A program made the translations under genes and the position numbers. The notes under the pieces were generated by a model. That model was not told the origin of the DNA, did not search any database, and saw only the letters and a list, made by a program, of their open reading frames with translations. Positions 1 through 5,866 of a DNA stretch of 8,745 nt are shown in pieces. This DNA is from DAIOFH01 sp036745875 (GTDB taxonomy: Bacteria > Planctomycetota > SZUA-567), in assembly GCA_036745875.1 (NCBI GenBank), contig DAIOFH010000154.1, positions 1 through 8,745 of the forward strand. Direction: 5' to 3'. Numbering within the stretch: position 1 is the stretch's first letter; each line of letters begins with the position of its first letter.

Positions 1-40
1 AGAAGTAAAAGGCTCACAGTTAAAAAATACAATAACTAAT

Positions 41-946
41 TTATGCAATTAGACAGTAGTTGTACATGATCGGTCTGACGCGCGTTTCATAAAACTCGTC
101 GTCAAGGTGCAACAGTTTGACCAAGCTGAAGCCGGCGGCTATGTTTTCCAGGAATGCATCGTCCGGAGGCCTGCTTTTGAGTCGAGCCTGGTTCCTCGGG
201 CACACTTCCTGGCAGATGTCGCAGCCGTGCACCTGTTGTCCCATGCACGGGCGCAGCTCGCGGGGGATGCTGTCCGTCAGGTTGAGTTCCGGGGTATTGA
301 CCGTCTTCCAGGCGTTGAAAGGGAGGCACCGTTTGGGATTCAGCCTGAATGGGGCATACAGGGCTTTGGACGGGCAGGCATCGATGCAACGGGTGCAGTT
401 TTCAGGGTATTTCGACGTGACGGTCGGTTGGTCATAGTTCAGCTCGGCATCCACCACCAGCGTGCGGATGACGATAAACGACCCGATTCCGTCCGCATAG
501 GCGAAGTTGTTCTTGCCGAAGGTGGCGACGCCCGCCCGCGCCGCGGCCCGGCGGTCGGGAAGGGCGAGGCTGGCCTCGACCCGCATTCCCTTGTTTTTCA
601 GGAATTGCTGCATCAGGTCGAATATCGCGCCCGTCACATAGCTGGACGGCGGGTTGTAACAGCGGCCCTGATAGACGCGGCCGATTTTTCCAACAAGCTC
701 CGGAGGAAAAGCCGTCTTCGCATAATCCCAGATAAGGACGATTATGGAGCGCGCGAAGGGGATGATCGCCTTTGGCGAACTGCCCTTCAGCGGATCGCGC
801 CGGCCTTTGGTGAAAAAATCATACTCCTCGCCCCGTGTGCGCATTTCCTCAGCGAATTCCGTGAAGTCGTCCGCGTTGGTGATCCCGACCCTGCTGTAGC
901 CAAGGTTTAACCCGTATTCCTTGATTTCGGCCGTGAGGTTCGACAT
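41..946 (-). CDS. QueG-like double [4Fe-4S] cluster protein
   Basis: 301-residue cytoplasmic protein related to the Fe-S core of epoxyqueuosine reductase (QueG). The segment LPDRRAAARAG (129-139) followed by FGKN (143-146) matches the QueG core. The C-terminal half has CxxCxxxCP (C184, C187, C191), a lone C207, and LRPCMG..HGCDICQEVCP (C234, C242, C245, C249), like QueG's LRPLMG...GCDDCQ..CP. Three things differ from true QueG: the first Cys of its CxxCxxCxxxCP motif is Pro181, its catalytic Asp appears to align with Ala125, and the C-terminal HEAT repeats that bind tRNA are absent (QueG is about 380 residues). A role as a redox enzyme or electron carrier is therefore more likely than queuosine synthesis; the substrate is unknown. 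The start at 946 has AAGGA about 8 bases upstream. The reading frame stays open back to 1480, but that stretch lies over the MarR gene in another frame. The gene follows marR by 44 bp on the same strand. Confidence 0.85.
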   Translation of the reverse strand: MSNLTAEIKEYGLNLGYSRVGITNADDFTEFAEEMRTRGEEYDFFTKGRRDPLKGSSPKAIIPFARSIIVLIWDYAKTAFPPELVGKIGRVYQGRCYNPPSSYVTGAIFDLMQQFLKNKGMRVEASLALPDRRAAARAGVATFGKNNFAYADGIGSFIVIRTLVVDAELNYDQPTVTSKYPENCTRCIDACPSKALYAPFRLNPKRCLPFNAWKTVNTPELNLTDSIPRELRPCMGQQVHGCDICQEVCPRNQARLKSRPPDDAFLENIAAGFSLVKLLHLDDEFYETRVRPIMYNYCLIA

Positions 947-963
947 GGCATTTCCTTTTTTGC

Positions 964-980
964 TGTATATGCAACATAAT
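964..980. promoter_or_regulatory. Putative MarR operator, copy 2
   Basis: The sequence TGTATATGCAACATAAT lies between the marR stop and the start of the Fe-S protein gene. It matches 15 of 17 bases of the motif at 1425-1441, which overlaps the marR promoter. Its core is a near-palindrome (TGTATATGCA). I see a -10-like TATTAT on the minus strand (976-981) but no good -35, so it may act on read-through transcription or on a weak internal promoter. That the MarR protein binds here is inference. Confidence 0.5.
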
Positions 981-990
981 AAGAAAAAAA

Positions 991-1401
991 TCACAACTCG
1001 CGCAGGGCTTCGAGCATGCCGTAAAGCACCGTGATGTTGTCCCGCCCCAATTTCTGTTCCACTTCCCGCTGGGCGTTTTTCCACAGTGGCCTGCCGATCT
1101 CCAGCGTTTTTTCGCCGCTGTCCGTCAAATGTAGGCGACGATTGCGGGTGCCGGGAGCCGCGCGGTCCTCGACCAGACCGGCGTCGAGTAACGGTCGTAG
1201 TGTCCGGACAAGCGTACTGCGCTCCAGGCCCACGACGTCTGCCAGGCCGCTCACGCTGACGTCGCCCTCTCTCTTGATATTGCTCAGGAGGGAGAATTGG
1301 TTTACGGTCACCCCGCATCCTTCCAGCTTTCGGTCGTAGAAATCCGTGACCGCCTTGTTGGCGCGGCGCAGGTTGATGCAGTGGCAAGAGCTTTTTCGCA
1401 T
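991..1401 (-). CDS. MarR-family transcriptional regulator
   Basis: 136-residue regulator with the MarR winged helix-turn-helix. The sequence TVNQFSLLSNI (32-42) leads into the DNA-binding helices at about 49-77 (SGLADVVGLERSTLVRTLRPLLDAGLV). The wing is at about 78-96 (RAAPGTRNRRLHLTDSG). The N and C termini are helical, as in the family's dimer interface. C6, C8 (a CxC pair) and C29 lie in the N-terminal dimer region and could sense oxidants or electrophiles, as cysteines do in some MarR proteins; this is inference. The start is ATG at 1401. Its ribosome site is weak (an A-rich AAAGA stretch), but no other suitable start is nearby. It is the first gene of an apparent two-gene unit with the downstream Fe-S protein and probably represses itself through the palindrome over its own transcription start. 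Confidence 0.9.
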   Translation of the reverse strand: MRKSSCHCINLRRANKAVTDFYDRKLEGCGVTVNQFSLLSNIKREGDVSVSGLADVVGLERSTLVRTLRPLLDAGLVEDRAAPGTRNRRLHLTDSGEKTLEIGRPLWKNAQREVEQKLGRDNITVLYGMLEALREL

Positions 1402-1424
1402 GGTGAAGGTCTTTTTTATAATCG

Positions 1425-1441
1425 TGTATATACAACATTAT
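1425..1441. promoter_or_regulatory. Putative MarR operator, copy 1
   Basis: TGTATATACAACATTAT contains a perfect 10-bp palindrome (TGTATATACA, 1425-1434) at the predicted start of marR transcription and overlaps the -10 box. Bound protein here would block the promoter, which fits autorepression. It is repeated with two mismatches at 964-980. Confidence 0.55.
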
Positions 1442-1464
1442 AGCAGGCCGGGCCGCAATGTCAA
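1437..1464 (-). promoter_or_regulatory. Sigma70-type promoter of marR
   Basis: On the minus strand there is TTGACA (1459-1464), a 16-bp spacer, and a perfect TATAAT (1437-1442). Transcription would start near 1430, giving a leader of about 30 nt before marR. The -35 box lies only a few bases from the T-tract of the neighbouring terminator. Confidence 0.75.
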
Positions 1465-1473
1465 ACAAATAAA

Positions 1474-1508
1474 AAAACACCCCGCCGTCGGTACCGGAGA
1501 GGTGTTTT
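1474..1508 (-). terminator. Intrinsic terminator after the aldo/keto reductase
   Basis: Arms AAAACACC (1474-1481) and GGTGTTTT (1501-1508) form an 8-bp stem with a GC-rich inner part (CCG 1485-1487 with CGG 1495-1497). Read on the minus strand, the hairpin ends in a run of seven T. It lies 36 bp past the reductase stop and insulates marR from the upstream operon. Confidence 0.8.
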
Positions 1509-1543
1509 GGTTGTACGGTGACGTACGGATTCTTAAAATGCTC

Positions 1544-2371
1544 TTAAAAGTCGAAATTGTCAGGATCGGGCCCGACGCGGGCGTTTTTGTTCAGACTTTC
1601 GATTGTCGTCATTTCCGCATCGGACAGCTGGAAATCGAAGACGCCGGCGTTTTCGCCGATGCGTTCCTTGTGCACGGATTTCGGGATGGTGATGACGCCA
1701 TGCTGCAAATCCCAGCGGATAACGACTTGTGCGGGGGATTTGCCGTGTTTCTTGGCGATCTCCGCAATTTTGGCGGCCGCAAGCACATTGCCTCCCTGGC
1801 CTCCCAGCGGGCTCCAGGCCTGCACCGCGATGTCTTTTTCGGCGCAGTAGCGGCGGAGCGTTTCCTGGGTGAGGTAGGGGTGCAGTTCGATCTGGTTCAC
1901 CACAGGCTTTGTTTTGGCCTGCTTCAGCAATGTGTCGAGATGGTGGGGTTGGAAGTTGCTGACCCCTATGGCGCGGGCCTTGCCGGAGGCGAAGATTTTT
2001 TCCATCGCAGCCCAGCTTTCGACATAGTTTTCCACCGGCCAGTGGATGAGGTACATGTCGACATACTCCATGCCAAGCGCCTTGAGGCTGTTGTCGATCG
2101 CCTGCAACTGACGATTCTTTCGCATGTCGTCGTTCCACAGCTTGGTCGTCACAAATAGCTTTTCCCTCGCGATGCCGCTGTCGCGGACTCCCTGACCCAC
2201 GCTTGCCTCATTTTCGTATATTTTCGCCGTGTCGATATGCGTATAGCCCGCTTCAATGGCCCATCGTACCGCATCGGACGTTTCCTTCCCGTCCTTGGAG
2301 CGGAAGACTCCGAGTCCCAGAATGGGAATTTCGACCCCGTTGTTCAACTTTTTCGTCGTGTGCAGATTCAT
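1544..2371 (-). CDS. Aldo/keto reductase (AKR5-like, glyoxal/2,5-diketogluconate reductase type)
   Basis: 275-residue NADPH-dependent carbonyl reductase with the (beta/alpha)8 barrel of the AKR superfamily. The catalytic tetrad is Asp47 and Tyr52 (HIDTAKIYENE), Lys77 (TTKLWN) and His110 (LIHWP). Cofactor and barrel motifs are GVSNF (136-140), NQIELHPY (159-166), AWSPLG (185-190) and IPKS (229-232). Length and motifs fit bacterial AKR5 enzymes such as methylglyoxal/glyoxal reductase (YvgN) and 2,5-diketo-D-gluconate reductase; the substrate cannot be told from sequence. The start at 2371 has AAGGAG 7 bases upstream. It is the second gene after a MerR regulator (44-bp gap) and is followed by a strong terminator, so the pair forms a closed operon. 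The pairing suggests reduction of toxic aldehydes, induced by them. Confidence 0.93.
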   Translation of the reverse strand: MNLHTTKKLNNGVEIPILGLGVFRSKDGKETSDAVRWAIEAGYTHIDTAKIYENEASVGQGVRDSGIAREKLFVTTKLWNDDMRKNRQLQAIDNSLKALGMEYVDMYLIHWPVENYVESWAAMEKIFASGKARAIGVSNFQPHHLDTLLKQAKTKPVVNQIELHPYLTQETLRRYCAEKDIAVQAWSPLGGQGGNVLAAAKIAEIAKKHGKSPAQVVIRWDLQHGVITIPKSVHKERIGENAGVFDFQLSDAEMTTIESLNKNARVGPDPDNFDF

Positions 2372-2415
2372 TGCATCTCTCCTTGTTCTTCATCCATCAG
2401 GTATATTCTCTTTCC

Positions 2416-2835
2416 TCATCCCCGTAATAATTCCTCGGTCGTATAACATCTTTCTTCATGTACCGATTCGGTTCCCGCGGCAAGCGCCGTCTCGTAATAC
2501 CAGATTTTGTGATCGATCGTTTTCATCAGGTCATGCAGCTCGCTCATTTGCCGCAGCACCTCCTCCTTGCGTCTCCGGAACACGTCGAGCCGCTCCTGCA
2601 GCGTATCGTCCCCCTCCATACACATGTCGATATAACGCTTGATTTCCTTGATGGGAGTTCCGGCTTGTTTCATGCAATTGATGACGGCGAGCCACTCGAT
2701 GTCCCTTTCCTCGAAGACGCGAAGGCCGTTTGGCCCTTTGCGCAAGAACGGCAAAAGACCCTCCTGGTCATAATAGCGCAGGGTGGGCACGGAGACTCCC
2801 ATGCATTTTGCCGCCTGACCGATGGTGAATGCCAT
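2416..2835 (-). CDS. MerR-family regulator, AdhR/NmlR-like
   Basis: 139-residue regulator. The N-terminal winged helix is at about 1-75 (FTIGQAAKCMGVSVPTLRYYDQ, then the RVFEERDIEWL wing region). A long antiparallel coiled-coil dimer helix follows at about 78-116, then a short tail. Around Cys54 the sequence INCMKQAGTPIKEI resembles B. subtilis AdhR (IKCMRNAGLSIEAL), whose conserved Cys52 is linked to aldehyde sensing. C11, C72 and C130 are further cysteines. There is no SoxR-type Fe-S cysteine cluster and no MerR-type metal-binding loop. The start at 2835 has GGAGG 8 bases upstream. It leads the operon with the aldo/keto reductase and should activate it from the 19-bp-spacer promoter upstream. 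The regulator class is clear; the inducer is inferred. Confidence 0.92.
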   Translation of the reverse strand: MAFTIGQAAKCMGVSVPTLRYYDQEGLLPFLRKGPNGLRVFEERDIEWLAVINCMKQAGTPIKEIKRYIDMCMEGDDTLQERLDVFRRRKEEVLRQMSELHDLMKTIDHKIWYYETALAAGTESVHEERCYTTEELLRG

Positions 2836-2902
2836 TGGTTGATCCTCCCGGTGAATACGTTTACATTTATCGATCGATCTTCCCCGCCGTCACGGTAACG
2901 AT

Positions 2903-2933
2903 ACTATAGCCCCTCAAGTGCACTTGAGGTCAA
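2903..2933 (-). promoter_or_regulatory. MerR-type promoter with operator palindrome
   Basis: On the minus strand there is TTGACC (2928-2933), a 19-bp spacer, and TATAGT (2903-2908). The spacer holds the perfect 18-bp palindrome CCTCAAGTGCACTTGAGG (2912-2929), which reaches into the -35 box. A long 19-20 bp spacer with a central dyad is the hallmark of promoters that MerR proteins activate by twisting the DNA. Transcription would start near 2896, about 60 nt before merR. Confidence 0.85.
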
Positions 2934-2950
2934 GGGGAAAAATTTGCTTT

Positions 2951-2966
2951 TTTTACCACGGTAAAA
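2951..2966. repeat. Short inverted repeat upstream of merR
   Basis: TTTTACC and GGTAAAA are separated by 2 bases. The repeat lies upstream of the MerR promoter and past the end of the cytosine deaminase gene. The loop is too short for a stable terminator, so a protein-binding site is possible. CGGTA words also occur nearby (2893-2897) and in the region upstream of the deaminase. Confidence 0.35.
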
Positions 2967-3032
2967 CGACCATGGCGGTAATGAAAACTTAACTCACAAC
3001 GAGTGAATGATATGAAGAAAAGGGGCGATTGT

Positions 3033-3048
3033 ATTTATTTAAATAAAT
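3033..3048. repeat. AT-only palindrome downstream of codA
   Basis: ATTTATTTAAATAAAT is a perfect 16-bp palindrome 19 bp past the codA stop. It is AT-only and forms only a weak hairpin, so it is not a convincing terminator. No other obvious terminator for codA is visible between 2934 and 3066. Confidence 0.35.
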
Positions 3049-3066
3049 TAAAAATTCCCGATGTGT

Positions 3067-4305
3067 TCACTGTTTTTTCACCAGACTTTTTTGCGCCGGG
3101 GTGGCGGTTGCGATTGTTTTGCCGTTACGTATGGAACGTACCACCACTGCCTGCGTCCGTACGGCATTGTACGCGGAGTCGGCATCCAGGATCAGCAGGT
3201 TGGCGGGTTTTCCCTGTTCAATCCCGTAATGGTCGTTTATGCCCAGTGTTTTCGCGCCATTCCCGGTGATAAGGTCGAGTGATCGGTCGATTTCGCCTCG
3301 GCCCGTCAGTTGCGCAATGTGCAGGCCATGGAAAAGCACATTCAGGATATTGCCGTTGCCGAAGGGATACCAGGGATCAATTATCGAATCCTGGGCAAAA
3401 CAGACATTGGCTCCCGCCTGGAGAAGCTCCTTGACGCGGGTGAGTCCGCGCCGCTTGGGATAGGTGTCAAGGCGGCCCTGGAGATGGATGCTTTCCGTCG
3501 GGCAGGAGACGAAGTTGATCCCGGACTTCCGGATTACCCCCATGAGCTTGTAGGCGTAGGCGTCATTGTACGATCCCATGGCGCAGGTATGGCTGGCGGT
3601 GACGCGCGGCCCGTTGTCGAGGCGGATGGCCTCGGCAGCGACGACCTCGAGAAAACGCGATTGTTCGTCGTCTATCTCGTCGCAATGGATATCCACGAGC
3701 AATCCCCGCCGCTCTGCGAGATCCATGACGAAGCGGATCGATTCGACCCCATAGTCCCGCATGAATTCCCCGTGCGGAATCGCACCCAGGGCATCGGCTC
3801 CGATATCCGCCGCCTGCTCCATGAGTTTTTTGCCGTTGGGGAAGGAGAGGATTCCGTCCTGGGGAAATGCGACAATTTGCATCTCGCAGAGGTCCGCCAC
3901 TTTTTCCCTTACGGTGAGCATTGCTTTGAGCGCGGTAAGCGCGGGGTCGGTGACGTCGACATGGGTGCGGATGAATTGAATTCCGTGCAGCGCGCACATT
4001 TCGATGGTGGAGACGGCGCGATCGATGACGTCCTTCTCGGTCAGCGTCTCTTTCCGGCGCGCCCAAAGGTTGATGCCTTCGAAAAGGGTGCCGCTTTCAT
4101 TCCACGCCGGATCGCCGGCGGTTTGGGTGGCGTCGAGATGGATATGCGGTTCGACAAACGGGGGAACTACAAGCCTGCCGTTTGCGTCGACCGTGTCCGG
4201 ATCCTGGTCGTTCAGGCCGGGTCCGATTTTACTGAATATCCCGTCCTTGATCAATATATCCTGGAGCGCGTCCAAACCATAGATTTTGCAGTTGGTGATT
4301 TTCAT
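3067..4305 (-). CDS. codA: Cytosine deaminase (CodA-type amidohydrolase)
   Basis: 412-residue metal-dependent amidohydrolase that would convert cytosine to uracil and ammonia in pyrimidine salvage. It aligns along its length with E. coli CodA at a constant offset of 7. Metal ligands are His54, His56 (PHIHLD), His207 (DIHCDE) and Asp306; the other catalytic residues are Gln149 (FPQ), Glu210, His239 (ASHT) and Trp312 (DPWYP). HLQGRLDTYPKRRG (274-287) is also typical. The notable change is FAQDS at 303-307 where E. coli has FGHDD: Gln305 replaces His312 and Ser307 replaces Asp314, a position known from E. coli mutants to affect substrate preference. A related base such as isocytosine or isoguanine is therefore possible. 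The start at 4305 has GGAGG 11 bases upstream. No cytosine permease (codB) is adjacent. It diverges from the lactate-oxidase-like gene. Confidence 0.88.
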   Translation of the reverse strand: MKITNCKIYGLDALQDILIKDGIFSKIGPGLNDQDPDTVDANGRLVVPPFVEPHIHLDATQTAGDPAWNESGTLFEGINLWARRKETLTEKDVIDRAVSTIEMCALHGIQFIRTHVDVTDPALTALKAMLTVREKVADLCEMQIVAFPQDGILSFPNGKKLMEQAADIGADALGAIPHGEFMRDYGVESIRFVMDLAERRGLLVDIHCDEIDDEQSRFLEVVAAEAIRLDNGPRVTASHTCAMGSYNDAYAYKLMGVIRKSGINFVSCPTESIHLQGRLDTYPKRRGLTRVKELLQAGANVCFAQDSIIDPWYPFGNGNILNVLFHGLHIAQLTGRGEIDRSLDLITGNGAKTLGINDHYGIEQGKPANLLILDADSAYNAVRTQAVVVRSIRNGKTIATATPAQKSLVKKQ

Positions 4306-4341
4306 GGCCGTCGAATCCTCCGGAGACTGTTGTCGTAGGTA

Positions 4342-4439
4342 TTTTACCGACTTCGGTGAAATTACAGTATATACCTTACACCTGCTTTGGGCAGAGGAAA
4401 TTTTTTACGGTATCTACCGGAAATGGGGATTTACTGTAG
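4342..4439. promoter_or_regulatory. Repeated TTACNGTA motifs in the divergent region
   Basis: Three related words occur here: ATTACAGTAT (4361-4370), TTTACGGTAT (4404-4413) and TTTACTGTAG (4430-4439). There are also two dyads, TTTTACCG/CGGTGAAA (4342-4361, one mismatch) and CGGTA-TC-TACCG (4408-4419). A reverse-oriented copy (CTACCGTGAA) lies at 4466-4475 inside the plus-strand promoter. The set suggests multiple operator sites for one regulator of codA and possibly the divergent gene. The minus-strand word TATACT (4366-4371) could be a codA -10 box, but I see no matching -35. Confidence 0.4.
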
Positions 4440-4455
4440 AAAAATATCTAATGCC

Positions 4456-4484
4456 TTGACAATGACTACCGTGAAAGACAGAAT
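4456..4484 (+). promoter_or_regulatory. Sigma70-type promoter of the flavoenzyme gene
   Basis: Perfect TTGACA (4456-4461), a 17-bp spacer, and CAGAAT (4479-4484, 4 of 6 consensus). Transcription would start near 4491, about 75 nt before the start codon. The CTACCGTGAA word lies in the spacer, so a repressor bound there would block it. Confidence 0.5.
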
Positions 4485-4565
4485 TAATTAACAAGATTAA
4501 CGTGTATTTTTAGTGATAAATCTCGAATACGGGGGGATGCGGTCAGTTTTATAGGAGGTAAAACC

Positions 4566-5753
4566 ATGAAGAAGCATGTGCCAATGTATATGATGATTAT
4601 GGTTCTTTTTGTCTCGCAGGCGATTCTCGCGGCGGAAGCGGCGGCCACTCCCACCGTCAGCGATGCCGAGGGCAAGATAAAGATAATAAACTTGTACGAC
4701 CTGGAAAAGGACGCGTCCACGAAAATAAACAAGGGCGCTTTTGGCTATGTGCAGGGCGGAGCCGAGGACGAAGTTACGCTTCACAGCAACTCCGTCGCAT
4801 TCGATAAAAAACAAATTGTTCCCAACGGCATGACCGGCATCGACGGCGTCGACACCAAAACGACCTTCCTCGGCATCGATCTGCCGAGCCCGATTATCTT
4901 GGCTCCAATGGCGGCCCATGGCATGGTGCACAAGGAAGCGGACAAGGCCACCATTAAAGGCACACAAATGGCGGGGACGGTGATGTCCATCAGCACCTAT
5001 TCTTCCCTGTTGGTCGACGATATCGCGAAAAGCGCGCCGGGCGCTCCGTTTTTCTTCCAGTTGTATATGAGCAAGGACTCCGGGTTCAACGAGTCTGTTG
5101 TCAAAAAAGCCCGGGATTCCGGCGCGAAGGCGATCATAATCACCATTGACGCCGGAACGGCGGGCAACCGGGAGTCGGACGTGAGGAATAATTACAATTA
5201 CAGTTCCGAGACACCCAATGTCATGGAATACTATCAGGGCCAGAACATGACCCAAAGCCAGGCAAGGGCGCTCAGAAAGATCAGTTTTTCCGGCGATGAC
5301 ATCAAATTCATAAAAAATGCCAGTGGACTGCCGGTGTTGGTCAAAGGCATATTGTCGCCGGAAGCGGCTGAGGCGGCGATCGTGGCGGGTGCGGACGGCA
5401 TCTGGGTCTCCAACCACGGCGGCAGGCAGCTGGACGGCGCTCCGGCCACATTCGACATGCTTCCCCTTGTTGCCAAGGCTGTAGCCAAGCGGGTGCCAAT
5501 TGTTTTTGACAGCGGTGTGAGGAGGGGAACCCATGTGTTCAAGGCGTTGGCCTGCGGCGCTGATGTGGTGGCGATAGGCAGGCCTGCCTTGTATGGTTTG
5601 ATTCTGGGGGGGGCGGAGGGTGTGAATGACGTGTTTCAGCAGTTGAACAAGGAGCTCACAACCACCATGATTCTTGCCGGAACGAAAGACATCCCGGAAG
5701 TCAAGGAGACCCGGCTGTTCGATCCGGAGAAGCAGGTCATACTTACCCGCTGA
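4566..5753 (+). CDS. Exported FMN-dependent alpha-hydroxy-acid oxidase, lactate-oxidase-like
   Basis: 395-residue flavoenzyme that would oxidise an L-2-hydroxy acid, most likely L-lactate to pyruvate. It matches Aerococcus lactate oxidase through Tyr61, Ala116 (APMAAHG, diagnostic against Gly in other family members), Tyr167 (QLYMSKD), Asp195 and Arg202 (IDAGTAGNR), Tyr222, Lys260 (LVKGI), the catalytic His284 and Arg287 (VSNHGGRQLD), and the FMN-phosphate region SGVRRG and GADVVAIGRP. The N terminus adds KKH, a hydrophobic stretch (6-22) and AxA-type cleavage sites (about 22-27), a Sec-type signal peptide; there is no twin arginine. The family domain begins at about 37. Export would place lactate oxidation, and H2O2 if it uses O2, in the periplasm. 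Lactate dehydrogenase or monooxygenase activity cannot be excluded. TAGGAGGT lies 6 bases before the ATG, a strong ribosome site. Confidence 0.88.
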   Translation: MKKHVPMYMMIMVLFVSQAILAAEAAATPTVSDAEGKIKIINLYDLEKDASTKINKGAFGYVQGGAEDEVTLHSNSVAFDKKQIVPNGMTGIDGVDTKTTFLGIDLPSPIILAPMAAHGMVHKEADKATIKGTQMAGTVMSISTYSSLLVDDIAKSAPGAPFFFQLYMSKDSGFNESVVKKARDSGAKAIIITIDAGTAGNRESDVRNNYNYSSETPNVMEYYQGQNMTQSQARALRKISFSGDDIKFIKNASGLPVLVKGILSPEAAEAAIVAGADGIWVSNHGGRQLDGAPATFDMLPLVAKAVAKRVPIVFDSGVRRGTHVFKALACGADVVAIGRPALYGLILGGAEGVNDVFQQLNKELTTTMILAGTKDIPEVKETRLFDPEKQVILTR

Positions 5754-5788
5754 ATTAAATGGTCTTGCATCACAGTTCATTAAATGGT
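5754..5788 (+). repeat. Short direct repeat after the flavoenzyme stop
   Basis: ATTAAATGGT occurs at 5754-5763 and 5779-5788, each followed closely by TTGCA or TGCA. The copies are 25 bp apart and begin right after the stop codon. They may be a small local duplication; no function is evident. Confidence 0.4.
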
Positions 5789-5790
5789 TG

Positions 5791-5815
5791 CAGGTCCAGC
5801 GAAATGCCGGACCTG
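5791..5815. terminator. Hairpin between convergent genes
   Basis: CAGGTCC (5791-5797) pairs with GGACCTG (5809-5815), with an inner GC/GC pair and a GAAAT loop. There is no T-run on either side, so it is a weak intrinsic terminator or an RNA 3'-end protecting hairpin. A second stem, CAGGCG/CGCCTG (5845-5865), lies beside the end of the convergent minus-strand gene. Confidence 0.45.
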
Positions 5816-5866
5816 TAATGGTTGGTACGTATGGGTGCATGCCTCAGGCGTGTGACCAACGCCTGG

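Noticed and set aside
1..40. A terminator or small gene after the QueG-like stop
   Set aside because: Only 40 AT-rich bases with no hairpin and no start codon with a ribosome site.
107..910. A 267-codon plus-strand frame opposite the Fe-S protein gene
   Set aside because: The opposite strand has clear Fe-S motifs; this frame is a shadow with no ribosome site or family features.
947..1480. A 178-residue N-terminal extension of the QueG-like protein
   Set aside because: It overlaps the MarR gene in another frame, is Arg/Pro-rich without family resemblance, and a good ribosome site precedes the ATG at 946.
2912..2929. SoxR box, implying a SoxR regulator
   Set aside because: The half site is SoxR-like, but the adjacent MerR protein lacks the C-terminal cysteine cluster that holds the SoxR 2Fe-2S centre and looks AdhR-like instead.
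4497..5840. A 447-codon open frame on the minus strand opposite the flavoenzyme gene
   Set aside because: The plus-strand product matches lactate oxidase along its whole length; the antisense frame shows no recognisable domain and reflects codon bias.
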